16,688 nt of DNA. It comes from Roseivirga sp. UBA6061 (GTDB lineage: Bacteria > Bacteroidota > Bacteroidia > Cytophagales > Cyclobacteriaceae). This document shows positions 1 to 7,609 of this stretch, piece after piece (position 1 is the first letter of the stretch; every line of letters begins with the position of its first letter). The stretch is taken from NCBI GenBank assembly GCA_002427745.1, contig DIYF01000149.1, positions 1-16,688 of the forward strand. The letters are read 5' to 3'. A program made the translations under genes and the position numbers. The notes beneath the pieces were generated by a model. It searched no databases. It was not told where the DNA came from and saw only the letters and a list, made by a program, of their open reading frames with translations.

Positions 1-281
1 TCGTTGAGCAGTTGGCTGCCTATGCCCCGGCCCTGAAGAGAACTGTCTACAATCATAGCAAACCAGCGTGCTTCATCCCGTGTAAAGGTGGAGAGCCAGG
101 CCTGTACCTCCGCTTTCTCATCCACGATCAGAAAATGCCGGGGAGCTGCCAGTCCCTCCAGGTATTGTTCAAGACCACTGATATCCGGGTAGTTCAGGTG
201 TGCCGGGTATTCAGTATTCCAAAGCCTGAGAATGCCTTGTTTTTGTTGAATCGTCAGCTCGTATGTCTTCAATATCTCCAT
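1..281 (-). CDS. GNAT-family N-acetyltransferase, 5' part (3' end outside window)
   Basis: Reading the minus strand from the ATG at 279-281 gives 93 open codons that run off the left edge, so only the N-terminal part is present. The translation has the layout of a GNAT acyl-CoA N-acyltransferase: an N-terminal helix-rich part, a strand ending in HFLIVDE (about 49-55), another ending in WFAMIVDSS (73-81), and then QGRGIGS (83-89). The last is the acetyl-CoA pyrophosphate-binding motif (Q/R-x-x-G-x-G/A) of the family. The substrate cannot be told, because the C-terminal half that shapes the acceptor site is missing. It is divergently oriented to the lipoprotein gene starting at 504. No convincing Shine-Dalgarno or consensus promoter precedes it. 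The family assignment is firm and the biological role is unknown. Confidence 0.85.
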   Translation of the reverse strand, partial: MEILKTYELTIQQKQGILRLWNTEYPAHLNYPDISGLEQYLEGLAAPRHFLIVDEKAEVQAWLSTFTRDEARWFAMIVDSSLQGRGIGSQLLN

Positions 282-427
282 ATGAGCTGTACAAGATGCG
301 CATTTTGTGTATCATCTTATGCGATCTTCGTTTGAAAACCAGTTATAATCGCGGGGAGAATGTATCGGCTGGATGACAGGGCAGCCCGTTTCCCGGAACA
401 GTTACCCAAAATCACTAGTATTAGCTA

Positions 428-458
428 TTGATAGCCCTGTAGCCTGCGCCTACTTTTG
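428..458 (+). promoter_or_regulatory. Bacteroidota-type promoter upstream of the DUF4856 lipoprotein gene
   Basis: TTG at 428-430, a 20-base spacer, then TACTTTTG at 451-458. This fits the Bacteroidota primary-sigma consensus TTG-N17-23-TAnnTTTG exactly. Transcription would begin near 463-467, leaving a leader of about 40 bases before the ATG at 504. No clear Fur-like palindrome was recognised nearby. The match is seen in the sequence; activity is inferred. Confidence 0.65.
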
Positions 459-503
459 GGCCGTTTAAAATTGATCTAAGTAAGACTCGAGATAATAAAG
501 TCT

Positions 504-1736
504 ATGAAAGAACTCAGAAACATATGTTTGCTTTTGGCTGCTATGGCAACCGTGGTATTCTTCAGTTGTAGCAATGATGACATTGATCTGCCGGATATTC
601 AGACACCTACCACCTATAACTTTACCCGAAACGGACAGACTACTGTGTCATTTATCGGGCAAATGGAACGTATTCAGATGGCAACTGAGCTGATCAACGC
701 CATGCTGGACTTCGATAATGCCACCGCTGTGTCTCTGCTGGAAATGTATCGCAATGAAACTGAGGCGGGAGGGGATGCCAACCCTTTTTCTACTGAGGAG
801 TTGAATGCCAGCACCAGAAGTGTTAAGAGTAAAGTAGCCGCTTCCAGAGATTTTTTCTCTACCAATACTGCAGAGGGAAGTGTTATTAAAGCTGATTTTG
901 AACGCTGGATCAACGAGCAGGTAACTGAGGTCTTTTCAAACGAGAATACATTGGCCGAGGCAGGTACTGCCGGTCAGATTGCAGATGGAAGTTCTACCAG
1001 GTATGTGAATGCCAATGGACTGGAGCTGAATCAGGTAGTAAACAAAGGACTGATCGGAGCGCTGATGCTGGATCAGATTGTCAATAACTACCTGAGCCCT
1101 GCCGTGCTGGACGAAGGGGATAACCGCGCCAACAACGACAGCGATGTACTGGAAACCGGTCAGAATTACACCACTATGGAGCACAAGTGGGATGAGGCCT
1201 ATGGTTATCTTTTTGCAGCGGCTTCTAATATTGCCAATCCTATTGCTTCCATTGGAGCCAATGATAGCTTCCTGGGCAAGTACGTGATTCGTGTTGAGAG
1301 CGATCCTGATTTCAGCGGGGTGGCAGCTGAACTTTTCAGTGCTTTCTCTCTGGGCAGAGCGGCCATTGTAGCCAAGAACTATACCATCAGAGATACACAG
1401 GCAGATCTTATAAAAACCCGCCTTTCGGAGGTTATGGCCATCCGGTCTATCTATTATCTGCAGCAGGGTAAATTGAGTCTGGAACTGCGCGACCCTGATT
1501 ACGGAGCTGCCTTCCATGACCTGTCTGAGGGCTTTGGTTTTATTTACGGCCTGCGATTCACAAGGAGATTCGAGAATAACGAACCCTATTTTTCTAAAGC
1601 AGAGGTAGATGGTTTTCTCAACGACCTGATGGGAGGTACTAATGGTCTGTGGGATGTAACTCCGGCAACACTGGATGCTATTTCAGAAGCGATTGCCGCT
1701 AAGTTCAACTTTACTGTGGCTGTAGCAGGTAGCTAA
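504..1736 (+). CDS. DUF4856 domain lipoprotein (imelysin-associated family)
   Basis: A 410-residue predicted outer-membrane or surface lipoprotein. Residues 1-21 form a signal peptide ending VVFFS, with the lipobox cysteine at 22. The following SNDDID is acidic, which resembles the lipoprotein export signal used for surface display in some Bacteroidota. The mature part matches DUF4856 as I recall that family: YNFTRNG near the start, a conserved STRYVNANGLE segment, GLIGALMLDQ, TTMEHKWDEAYGY and FHDLSEGFGFIYGLRF. The family is largely restricted to Bacteroidota and often sits near imelysin-type iron-regulated lipoproteins, TonB receptors and HTTM proteins. Here the next gene, 67 bases downstream, is such an HTTM protein, but no imelysin or receptor is inside the window. 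A role in metal or ligand binding at the cell surface is inferred only. The start is supported by the signal peptide and by the promoter at 428-458. Confidence 0.85.
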   Translation: MKELRNICLLLAAMATVVFFSCSNDDIDLPDIQTPTTYNFTRNGQTTVSFIGQMERIQMATELINAMLDFDNATAVSLLEMYRNETEAGGDANPFSTEELNASTRSVKSKVAASRDFFSTNTAEGSVIKADFERWINEQVTEVFSNENTLAEAGTAGQIADGSSTRYVNANGLELNQVVNKGLIGALMLDQIVNNYLSPAVLDEGDNRANNDSDVLETGQNYTTMEHKWDEAYGYLFAAASNIANPIASIGANDSFLGKYVIRVESDPDFSGVAAELFSAFSLGRAAIVAKNYTIRDTQADLIKTRLSEVMAIRSIYYLQQGKLSLELRDPDYGAAFHDLSEGFGFIYGLRFTRRFENNEPYFSKAEVDGFLNDLMGGTNGLWDVTPATLDAISEAIAAKFNFTVAVAGS

Positions 1737-1794
1737 AATCAACAGATAAAGTCTAACTTCCTGTTTGAACCGGAGCACAGGCTTCGGATATAGC

Positions 1795-1800
1795 GGAGGA
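1795..1800 (+). promoter_or_regulatory. Shine-Dalgarno-like GGAGGA deciding the HTTM start
   Basis: GGAGGA lies three bases before the ATG at 1804. The open frame extends upstream to a TTG at 1765, but the family N-terminus begins just after the ATG. The purine run also favours 1804, though its spacing is shorter than usual. Confidence 0.45.
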
Positions 1801-1803
1801 AGC

Positions 1804-3168
1804 ATGAGTTCTGAACCCATACCATATTTTAAAAGAACCACGGAGGCTGCCCCACTGGCGGTCTTTCGTATTTTCTTTGGCATTATGATGCTGGCCAGTA
1901 TCACCCGCTTCTGGTCTTATGGCTGGATTGACAAGCTGTATATTCAGCCTGAATTCTTCTTCTCCTATTATGGCCTTGAGTTTGTAAAACCACTGGGTGA
2001 GTACACCTATGGACTGTTCTTTCTGTGTGGGGTAGCGGCACTTCTGGTGGCTTTGGGCTACTATTACCGGCTGGCGATAACGGTGTTTTTTCTGAGCTTC
2101 ACCTACATCGAGTTGATGGATAAGACTACTTATCTCAATCACTATTACTTCATCAGCCTGGTGAGCTTTGTGATGATTTTTTTGCCTGCCAATGCCTACT
2201 TTGCCATGGATGCCCGCAGAAAGCCGAAACTGGCGTTTCAGAAGGTGCCTGTCTGGACCATTGATGCGGTCAAGCTCTTGTTGGGGATTGTGTATTTCTA
2301 TGCGGGGCTGGCCAAGCTAAATTCAGATTGGCTGGTTTCAGCCATGCCATTGAAAATCTGGCTTCCCGCCAAGTATGATACCCCTTTGCTGGGAGATTTA
2401 TTGCAAAAAGAATGGGTGCATTATGCCTTTAGCTGGTCGGGAGCCTTGTACGACTTATTCATTCCTTTCCTGCTCTTGTACAGGCGCACAAGAGTACCTG
2501 CTTTTATAGCCGTAGTTGTTTTCCACGTACTTACCCGGGTGCTTTTCCCCATAGGTATGTTCCCCTACATCATGATTGTGAGTGCGCTGATCTTTTTCGA
2601 CAAATCTGTCCACAAGCGTATTCTAGATGTGTTTGGCAATGTATTCAATATATCACGCAGGTCCTTCGATAACGGGCGTACACTCGTTGGCAGATCTGTC
2701 ATATCCAGGCTGAAAATCTATGGACTGGGACTGTTCTTTATACTCCAGTTCTTGCTGCCCTTCAGGTATTTGCTGTATCCCGGAGAGCTGTTCTGGACGG
2801 AAGAGGGCTATCGTTTTTCCTGGAGGGTGATGCTGATGGAGAAAGCCGGTTATGCCAGTTTTAAAATAGTAGATAAGGCTACGGGTAAGCGTTTTTATGT
2901 GGACAACAGTGATTTTCTCACCCCTTTTCAGGAAAAGCAAATGTCCACCCAGCCAGACTTTATCCTGGAGTACGCACATTATCTCAAAGCACACTTTGAA
3001 AGTCAGGGACATGAAAACCTGCAGGTTTTTGTAGAAAGCTATGTGGCGATGAATGGTCGTAGAAGCAGGCCTTACATAGACCCTGATGTAGACCTAACGC
3101 AGTTCAATGAGTCTTTCAGGCATAAACCCTGGATACTCCCCTTTGATGATACAATCAGGGGGCTGTGA
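1804..3168 (+). CDS. HTTM-domain membrane protein (vitamin K-dependent gamma-carboxylase-like)
   Basis: A 454-residue protein with several hydrophobic segments in its first ~260 residues, a further one near 305-322, and a soluble C-terminal part. Family landmarks, numbered from ATG 1804: LAVFRIFFG (18-26), DKTTYLNHYY (106-115), FYAGLAKLNSDW (165-176), a histidine-containing run ending IGMFPYIM (about 240-257), and the C-terminal EGYRFSWRVMLMEK (334-347) and NSDFLTPFQEK (368-378). In human gamma-glutamyl carboxylase the motif matching FYAGLxKL holds the lysine proposed as catalytic base; the matching Lys171 is kept here. Bacterial members lack a demonstrated carboxylation substrate, and vitamin K-epoxidising activity has been discussed for related proteins. 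The gene follows the DUF4856 lipoprotein by 67 bases on the same strand and is probably co-transcribed, so the lipoprotein could be a partner or substrate (inference). It converges on the NUDIX gene with only 23 bases between stops. Confidence 0.88.
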   Translation: MSSEPIPYFKRTTEAAPLAVFRIFFGIMMLASITRFWSYGWIDKLYIQPEFFFSYYGLEFVKPLGEYTYGLFFLCGVAALLVALGYYYRLAITVFFLSFTYIELMDKTTYLNHYYFISLVSFVMIFLPANAYFAMDARRKPKLAFQKVPVWTIDAVKLLLGIVYFYAGLAKLNSDWLVSAMPLKIWLPAKYDTPLLGDLLQKEWVHYAFSWSGALYDLFIPFLLLYRRTRVPAFIAVVVFHVLTRVLFPIGMFPYIMIVSALIFFDKSVHKRILDVFGNVFNISRRSFDNGRTLVGRSVISRLKIYGLGLFFILQFLLPFRYLLYPGELFWTEEGYRFSWRVMLMEKAGYASFKIVDKATGKRFYVDNSDFLTPFQEKQMSTQPDFILEYAHYLKAHFESQGHENLQVFVESYVAMNGRRSRPYIDPDVDLTQFNESFRHKPWILPFDDTIRGL

Positions 3169-3191
3169 AAAACAGAGGAGTCGGGGCAATG

Positions 3192-3881
3192 TCAGATCTC
3201 GAAGTGAATTCCCTGCTCTACCAGCTGCTTATAGCGGCTCTCGTTGAACTGAAAGAGGTTTCCCGGCCTGCCTGAACCTGTTGATTTGGCCTTTTCCTCC
3301 AGCTTATCCAGAATACCCAGGTGCATCACTTTCTTTTTGAAGTTTCTGCGGTCAATAGGTCGGTCGAGTAGGGTGGAGTACAGGTTTTCGAGATCGGAGA
3401 AGGGAAACTTCTTGTCCAGCAATTCAAACCCAATGGGCTGATAAACAATTTTGCCCCGGAGTCGCTCTATGGCTATATCCAGGATTTGCTGGTGATCAAA
3501 AGCCAGTTGAGGGAGCTCTTTTATATGGAACCACTGGGCCTCTTCTGCATCTGTATCGGCATGGAGCCGTTTGAATTCACTGGTCTTGACAATGCCAAAG
3601 TAGGCAACCGAAATAATGCGCTTTCTGGGATCACGCTGTGGCTGCCCGAAGGTGTAGAGCTGTTCGAGGTAGTTGATGTGTATACCGGTTTCTTCCCGGA
3701 GTTCCCGCTCCACGGCCTCTTCCAGCGATTCGGCCTCATTGACAAAACCACCCGGTATGGCCCAGTGACCTTCAAAGGGAGGGTACTTTCTTTTGATCAG
3801 AATTACTTTAACACCTTCTGCCTTGCTATAGCCAAAAACAATGGCATCCACTGTTACTTCAATATTTTGCGTCTTGCTCAC
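3192..3881 (-). CDS. NUDIX hydrolase with C-terminal winged helix (NrtR/AraR-like regulator)
   Basis: A 229-residue protein. Residues 8-145 form a NUDIX domain with an intact box at 45-67: G45, E51, R59-E60, E63-E64 and G66 all fit G-x5-E-x7-R-E-U-x-E-E-x-G-U. Residues ~160-229 form the winged-helix tail of the NrtR family, recognisable by RPIDRRNFKKKVMHLGIL (174-191) and RPGNLFQF (205-212). NrtR proteins repress NAD-metabolism genes and respond to ADP-ribose. Bacteroidota relatives such as AraR control sugar genes. Because the box is complete, both catalysis and sensing are possible. The start is GTG at 3881, since an in-frame stop closes the frame a few codons upstream and no ATG intervenes. 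It is the last gene of the trehalase unit, 37 bases after the ADP-ribosylglycohydrolase. Domain calls are firm; the regulated target is inferred. Confidence 0.88.
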   Translation of the reverse strand: MSKTQNIEVTVDAIVFGYSKAEGVKVILIKRKYPPFEGHWAIPGGFVNEAESLEEAVERELREETGIHINYLEQLYTFGQPQRDPRKRIISVAYFGIVKTSEFKRLHADTDAEEAQWFHIKELPQLAFDHQQILDIAIERLRGKIVYQPIGFELLDKKFPFSDLENLYSTLLDRPIDRRNFKKKVMHLGILDKLEEKAKSTGSGRPGNLFQFNESRYKQLVEQGIHFEI

Positions 3882-3918
3882 GCAATAAATATAGGGCTAT
3901 CTGTTGAAAAGGGGAACC

Positions 3919-4899
3919 CTACTGTTGAAGATGATAGCGTTCAGAAAGCTGATCCCCCAGACTCATTATATCGTCTTTTCTGGCCAGTACAGTAAGCCAG
4001 TCTTCGGGAATGTCTTCATAGCCATATAGCAGGCCGGCCAGTCCTCCGGTAATGGCTCCCGTGGTATCGGTGTCCTCTCCCAGGTTGACCGCCTTTAAAA
4101 CAGCTCCCTTAAAATCTCCCGAGTTGAGAAGGCACCAGATGCTGGCTTCCAGAGAGTGGATGACATAACCTGAGCCCCGGATGGAGCTCTTACTTTCTTT
4201 GGCAAACTGACCGTCCAACACTCTGTCGAAACGGCTTAGCTCCTGATAATCATAATCCTTTCCACTGAAGAAGCCTTTGGCTGTTTTAATCAGGGTGTTG
4301 TGTGCCTCCTTTGCTCCGGCTCCTTTAATCAGTTCATGGGCAAACTCCAGGTAGAGAAAACAACTCATAACAGAACGAAAGTGGCCATGGGTGATCGAGG
4401 ATACTTCTTTGGCCCTGGCATAGCGCTCTTCAACAGGCAGATTGATCGTGTGAAATGCCAGTGGCAGAATACGCATCAGAGAACCATTGCCATTGTTGAA
4501 CTCAGAAAAGCCTCCGGCCAGTTCAGGGGCCACACCTTGGACACTGAGCCGCTCCAGGGCATCAAAAGTTGTATTGCCGATGTCAAAGGCGGAGCCATGA
4601 GCGGTCCAGTGGCCCTGGTAGTACCACTGCCGGAAGCTTTGACCTATGGCATGCAGGTCATAAGCTTTAATGAGCTCTTCGGCCAGGCAAAACGTCAGAG
4701 AACTGTCGTCAGACCAGGTACCGGGAGGCTGATTGTGTGATCCGTAGCCCGTCATGCCGCTCACCGGAAAAACTTCCATTTCCGTGCGGGACTTAAACTC
4801 TACGGGTACCCCCAATGCATCACCGGTAGCAATGCCCAGGAGCATATCCCGTCCGGGGTTTTCAGGGCTATTCGTTTTCTTCTTTTTCCAAAAGGGCAT
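3919..4899 (-). CDS. ADP-ribosylglycohydrolase family protein (DraG/ARH fold)
   Basis: A 326-residue protein with the landmarks of the all-helical, magnesium-dependent ADP-ribosylglycohydrolase family: GDALGVPVEF (26-35), TWSDDSS (61-67, with metal-binding D64-D65), NGNGSLMR (136-143), THGHF (170-174) and the C-terminal metal loop DTDTTGAITGGLAG (276-289). The first loop has Ser where many members have Thr before the Asp pair. Known members cut ADP-ribose from arginine or serine side chains, or hydrolyse O-acetyl-ADP-ribose or related compounds; which one applies here cannot be told. No signal peptide is seen, so it is probably cytoplasmic. Its start overlaps the end of the preceding membrane-protein gene by 32 bases, suggesting translational coupling. 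A later in-frame ATG at 4845 (residue 19) is an alternative start. The adjacent NUDIX protein could use or sense the ADP-ribose it releases (inference). Confidence 0.88.
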   Translation of the reverse strand: MPFWKKKKTNSPENPGRDMLLGIATGDALGVPVEFKSRTEMEVFPVSGMTGYGSHNQPPGTWSDDSSLTFCLAEELIKAYDLHAIGQSFRQWYYQGHWTAHGSAFDIGNTTFDALERLSVQGVAPELAGGFSEFNNGNGSLMRILPLAFHTINLPVEERYARAKEVSSITHGHFRSVMSCFLYLEFAHELIKGAGAKEAHNTLIKTAKGFFSGKDYDYQELSRFDRVLDGQFAKESKSSIRGSGYVIHSLEASIWCLLNSGDFKGAVLKAVNLGEDTDTTGAITGGLAGLLYGYEDIPEDWLTVLARKDDIMSLGDQLSERYHLQQ

Positions 4900-5491
4900 T
4901 TGACTTTGTCCAGCTATTGAGTATTTGATCGAAACGGTCTTTGGTGATCAGGGTTCCATTAGTATCATCGATGGTTCCTGAAACCAGACTGATATCGAAT
5001 GCTCCACTTGTTCTTATCAGGTAGTACCTGTGGCTTTCTTCGCCATAATCATACCGGGCCACCAGATTTTCTCCGGTTTTGGTATTCCGGTAATAGTCTT
5101 CTTCCAGCGTGGCATGCCAGTAATTAAACTCTATGTATTTCTTGTAATGTCCTGTAATGATATCTTTCCTTTCCGGGCCATACCACTTTGAGTACTGTCG
5201 ACTGATAAAGGTCAGTTGATTCCAGTGATCGGGCATCGGAGGTATTCCGAGTTCTCTTCGCTTTTCGTTGAACTCTTTGCCGTAATCACTGTGTATGGGG
5301 AGTAAAGTTTCACTTGCTCTTTCTATACCCATCCAGATGATAAATGCACCGATACACCAGCTTAGTTTGATCAGTACGGACTTTACATCTAATACAAAAT
5401 TTTTCTTATCCCTCTTGTAGTCCAGGTAATAGCCATAGCCGATGGCACCCATCAATACTACGCAGAGAATGACCCCAATAAAGACTGTCAT
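4868..5491 (-). CDS. Two-helix membrane protein of unknown function
   Basis: A 207-residue protein that I do not recognise as a named family. Two hydrophobic helices lie at about residues 2-22 and 41-58, separated by a strongly basic loop (YKRDKKN), which would be cytoplasmic by the positive-inside rule. That would also place the N-terminus outside and the large C-terminal part (about 60-207) outside. This soluble part is rich in Tyr, Trp and charged residues and carries KWYGPERKDIITGHYKKYIE (about 102-121). The ATG at 5491 lies eight bases after the trehalase stop, and the 3' end overlaps the ADP-ribosylglycohydrolase start by 32 bases, so the gene is clearly embedded in the operon. A function linked to trehalose or ADP-ribose handling is guesswork. 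It is a real gene by length, spacing and coding character. Confidence 0.7.
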   Translation of the reverse strand: MTVFIGVILCVVLMGAIGYGYYLDYKRDKKNFVLDVKSVLIKLSWCIGAFIIWMGIERASETLLPIHSDYGKEFNEKRRELGIPPMPDHWNQLTFISRQYSKWYGPERKDIITGHYKKYIEFNYWHATLEEDYYRNTKTGENLVARYDYGEESHRYYLIRTSGAFDISLVSGTIDDTNGTLITKDRFDQILNSWTKSNALLEKEENE

Positions 5492-5499
5492 GACCGGTT

Positions 5500-7002
5500 T
5501 TATGATTCACTTAAGAGTTTTAACAGCACTCCATTGGTCCAGCCGAAACCATCCTGTACGGGGTACTCTCCGCCTCCGCTGGGTAGATTGGTGTCTGCCA
5601 CATTGTATTTTTCCATTAGCTTACCTGTGTTCTTAAACACTTTTGTGTTCAGGTCAACCCAGCGCATCTTGATGGTATTGGCCAGCTCGGTGAAGCCATA
5701 GTTTCTCAATCCCTGAATGGCCATCCATTGCAAGGGTGCCCAGCCATTGGGCGCATCCCATTGCTGACCTGATTCAAAGGTAGTCGTGAGCAGTCCTCCA
5801 TCTTTCAGCAGTTCCTTTTCAAGTCTTTGTGCTACGGAGGCGGCCTGTGCTGTGGTGCTGATTTTGAAGAAGAGAGGGAATACCGCAGCGGCAGAAACAG
5901 ATGTGGTTTGTTCTCCCTTTACAAAGTTGTAGTCATGGTAAAACCCGGTTTCCTCATTCCAGAAGAAGCTTTGAATGCTTTCTATTCTTGATCTGGCTTG
6001 TTGTTGGTAGATCACGGCTCGCTCCGTTTCTCCCAGTCCCATGAAGACATCCGCCAGAAGTTCTTCCAGACCATAAAGCAGACAGTTCAGGTCGGTCTGC
6101 ACAATTTCATCGGTACAGATGCTCTCCAGGCTGGCAGGGTTGGCGCACCAGCGCGAGCTAAAATCCCAGCCCGACTCACAGGCGGAGCGTATAGCAAGCA
6201 GGGTTTTTCTTCCCTCATCTCCTTTGGTGGCAATCAATTCCACATCGTCCTGATACATCTCTGCCCGTGGATTGTGGAAGTTGTCATAGTACCGGTTCAT
6301 GATATTACCCCCAGGCAGTCTCACGCTTCTCTTTACTGCTTGATTGTCTTTTTCCAGCGTTTCCGATTCAGCCATCCAGAAGAAATATTCCTTTTCCATG
6401 GCAGAAGCATATTTGGCATAAATGTCTTCGCCTTTCTCATCGGCCAGCAGCTTAACCATCAGGGAGAAAAATGGTGGTTGAGAACGCCCCAGGTAATAGG
6501 ATCGGTTGCCATTGGGGATAAAACCGAACTCTTCGATCAGCCAGGCAAAATTGTCGATCATATCTTCAATCATATCCAGCCGGCCACTCACCGCCAGGCC
6601 CAGCATCGTAAAGTAGCTGTCCCAGTAATAGATCTCATTAAAACGCCCTCCCGGTACAATGTAGGGATGAGGTAGCTGAATCAAAGAAGAGTGGAAGCTG
6701 ACTTTTTCAGGCTGCCGGGCCAGGATATCCCAAAGCTTATTGATATGCTCCTCCACGGGTTTAGTCGTATCACTCTGATAGTCGATTTCGCGCGTAGGAG
6801 CCTTGCGAAAATGGGTATAAAAGAAATCTTTGAGATCAAATTCTGAACTATCTCTTTCCGCCCGATAAAGGGCCAGTATTTCCGCAGGTGTTTTGTCTGA
6901 CACCACATCAGATATTTCCTTGCCGTCATGCCACAATCCTGAGGCGTGCAGGTCAGTAAATAATTCCTGATAGTCTTTTTCCAGATGAACGAGTCGGGAC
7001 AT
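5500..7002 (-). CDS. treF: Alpha,alpha-trehalase, glycoside hydrolase family 37, cytoplasmic type
   Basis: A 500-residue enzyme that hydrolyses trehalose to two glucose molecules. Both signatures of GH37 trehalases are present: PGGRFNEIYYWDSY (117-130) and QWDAPNGWAP (414-423). The proposed catalytic residues sit in conserved contexts: the Asp in ESGWDFSSRW (D280) and the Glu in GGGEYPVQDGFGW (E479). The glycine-rich loop at 476-478 and the FGWTNGVLLKLL tail are intact, and the length is normal for the family. No signal peptide is present, so the protein should act in the cytoplasm, like E. coli TreF rather than periplasmic TreA. It heads a minus-strand run of four genes, with the next start eight bases after its stop. 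The leader contains an inverted repeat (7022-7054) and a weak promoter candidate (7053-7081), which may make it a regulated operon head. The activity call is firm. Confidence 0.95.
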   Translation of the reverse strand: MSRLVHLEKDYQELFTDLHASGLWHDGKEISDVVSDKTPAEILALYRAERDSSEFDLKDFFYTHFRKAPTREIDYQSDTTKPVEEHINKLWDILARQPEKVSFHSSLIQLPHPYIVPGGRFNEIYYWDSYFTMLGLAVSGRLDMIEDMIDNFAWLIEEFGFIPNGNRSYYLGRSQPPFFSLMVKLLADEKGEDIYAKYASAMEKEYFFWMAESETLEKDNQAVKRSVRLPGGNIMNRYYDNFHNPRAEMYQDDVELIATKGDEGRKTLLAIRSACESGWDFSSRWCANPASLESICTDEIVQTDLNCLLYGLEELLADVFMGLGETERAVIYQQQARSRIESIQSFFWNEETGFYHDYNFVKGEQTTSVSAAAVFPLFFKISTTAQAASVAQRLEKELLKDGGLLTTTFESGQQWDAPNGWAPLQWMAIQGLRNYGFTELANTIKMRWVDLNTKVFKNTGKLMEKYNVADTNLPSGGGEYPVQDGFGWTNGVLLKLLSES

Positions 7003-7021
7003 GTGTTTAGCGATTATAGTC

Positions 7022-7054
7022 TGAGAGAATTCAACTTTCGTATTGAATCTCTCA
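7022..7054 (-). promoter_or_regulatory. Inverted repeat in the trehalase leader, candidate operator or leader hairpin
   Basis: On the plus strand TGAGAGA then TTCAA (with one bulged A at 7029) pairs with TTGAA then TCTCTCA across an 8-base centre: 12 base pairs. The foot lies 20 bases upstream of the trehalase ATG. No run of T follows on the minus strand, so it is not a standard terminator for the gene at 7118. A repressor site, possibly for the NUDIX/winged-helix protein of the same unit, is an inference. Confidence 0.5.
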
Positions 7055-7081
7055 AATTATAGGTATTTCCGACATCCTCAA
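7053..7081 (-). promoter_or_regulatory. Weak promoter candidate for the trehalase unit
   Basis: On the minus strand TTGAGG (7081-7076) is followed by TATAATTTG (7061-7053). This resembles the Bacteroidota TTG ... TAnnTTTG pattern but with one extra base between TA and TTTG. It abuts the inverted repeat at 7022-7054, which would then cover the transcription start. Confidence 0.3.
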
Positions 7082-7086
7082 TGGTA

Positions 7087-7110
7087 TGAGCTATGTTTTT
7101 AAGAAGAAAA
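7087..7110. repeat. 24-bp direct repeat, copy A
   Basis: TGAGCTAT, two variable bases (GT), then TTTTAAGAAGAAAA. It matches copy B at 7610-7633 at 22 of 24 positions in the same orientation. It lies just past the stop codon of the small secreted protein gene at 7118-7567. Confidence 0.75.
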
Positions 7111-7117
7111 CTGCAAA

Positions 7118-7567
7118 TCAGTTATCCTCAAAAAACTCGTCCCAGGTCATGGTTTCGCGCTCCGTGCCATCTTCAGTGGTTACTGCCATTTGAAGGCCAT
7201 TTTTGGTCATTTCCAGGTGGATGCTGATATCTGCCACACCAATTAACTCATCCAACTCTTTAAAGCTCACATCGTCTATGCTCATTCCTGCCTCGCCAAG
7301 TATTGAGACAATCATAAAAAGACCAACAGAGCTATAAATGGCAACAAACTGGTCGCGACTGATGACTCCTTCCGGGGCCGAAGCCGTTGTTTCAAGCTGT
7401 AGCGTAGCATCATTGGCAAAAGTGAGCAGCTGAAAATCTTCGATTTGATACTTGCCATTGGTTATGGTAACCAGCTCTTCTTTGAGTTTGGCACTGGCAT
7501 CTGTCTGTGCCTGAATACCATTTAAGCCAATTAAGATAAGGGCGAGGATAGTGATAATTCTCTTCAT
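7118..7567 (-). CDS. Small secreted protein of unknown function
   Basis: A 149-residue protein with a clear signal peptide: the MKR start, a hydrophobic stretch to about residue 15, and a probable cleavage after IQA (residue 20). The mature part is acidic (about 127 residues) and has no domain I recognise. It has an internal hydrophobic segment (about 78-90, VGLFMIVSILGEA) and ends in a strongly acidic TWDEFFEDN. It is probably periplasmic or surface-exposed. It is a single gene between the cyclase gene upstream and the trehalase unit downstream. It is bracketed by the direct repeats at 7087-7110 and 7610-7633, which may mean it was inserted or duplicated as a cassette. Its coding character and signal peptide support a real gene; no function is proposed. 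Confidence 0.75.
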   Translation of the reverse strand: MKRIITILALILIGLNGIQAQTDASAKLKEELVTITNGKYQIEDFQLLTFANDATLQLETTASAPEGVISRDQFVAIYSSVGLFMIVSILGEAGMSIDDVSFKELDELIGVADISIHLEMTKNGLQMAVTTEDGTERETMTWDEFFEDN

Positions 7568-7609
7568 AGTACTAATACGGTTGTATCAGTCAATATAATG
7601 AAAACAGAC

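Noticed and set aside
281..293. TATGAGCTGTACA shared with 15334-15346
   Set aside because: A 13-base match between two places in 16.7 kb is expected by chance a few times; flanks do not match.
12..335. Plus-strand open frame of 107 codons at the left edge
   Set aside because: It is antisense to the GNAT acetyltransferase fragment, whose minus-strand translation shows the acetyl-CoA binding motif; the plus-strand product resembles no family.
936..1517. Minus-strand open frame of 193 codons inside the DUF4856 gene
   Set aside because: It is fully contained in a well-supported lipoprotein gene and its product has no recognisable features; it is a shadow frame.
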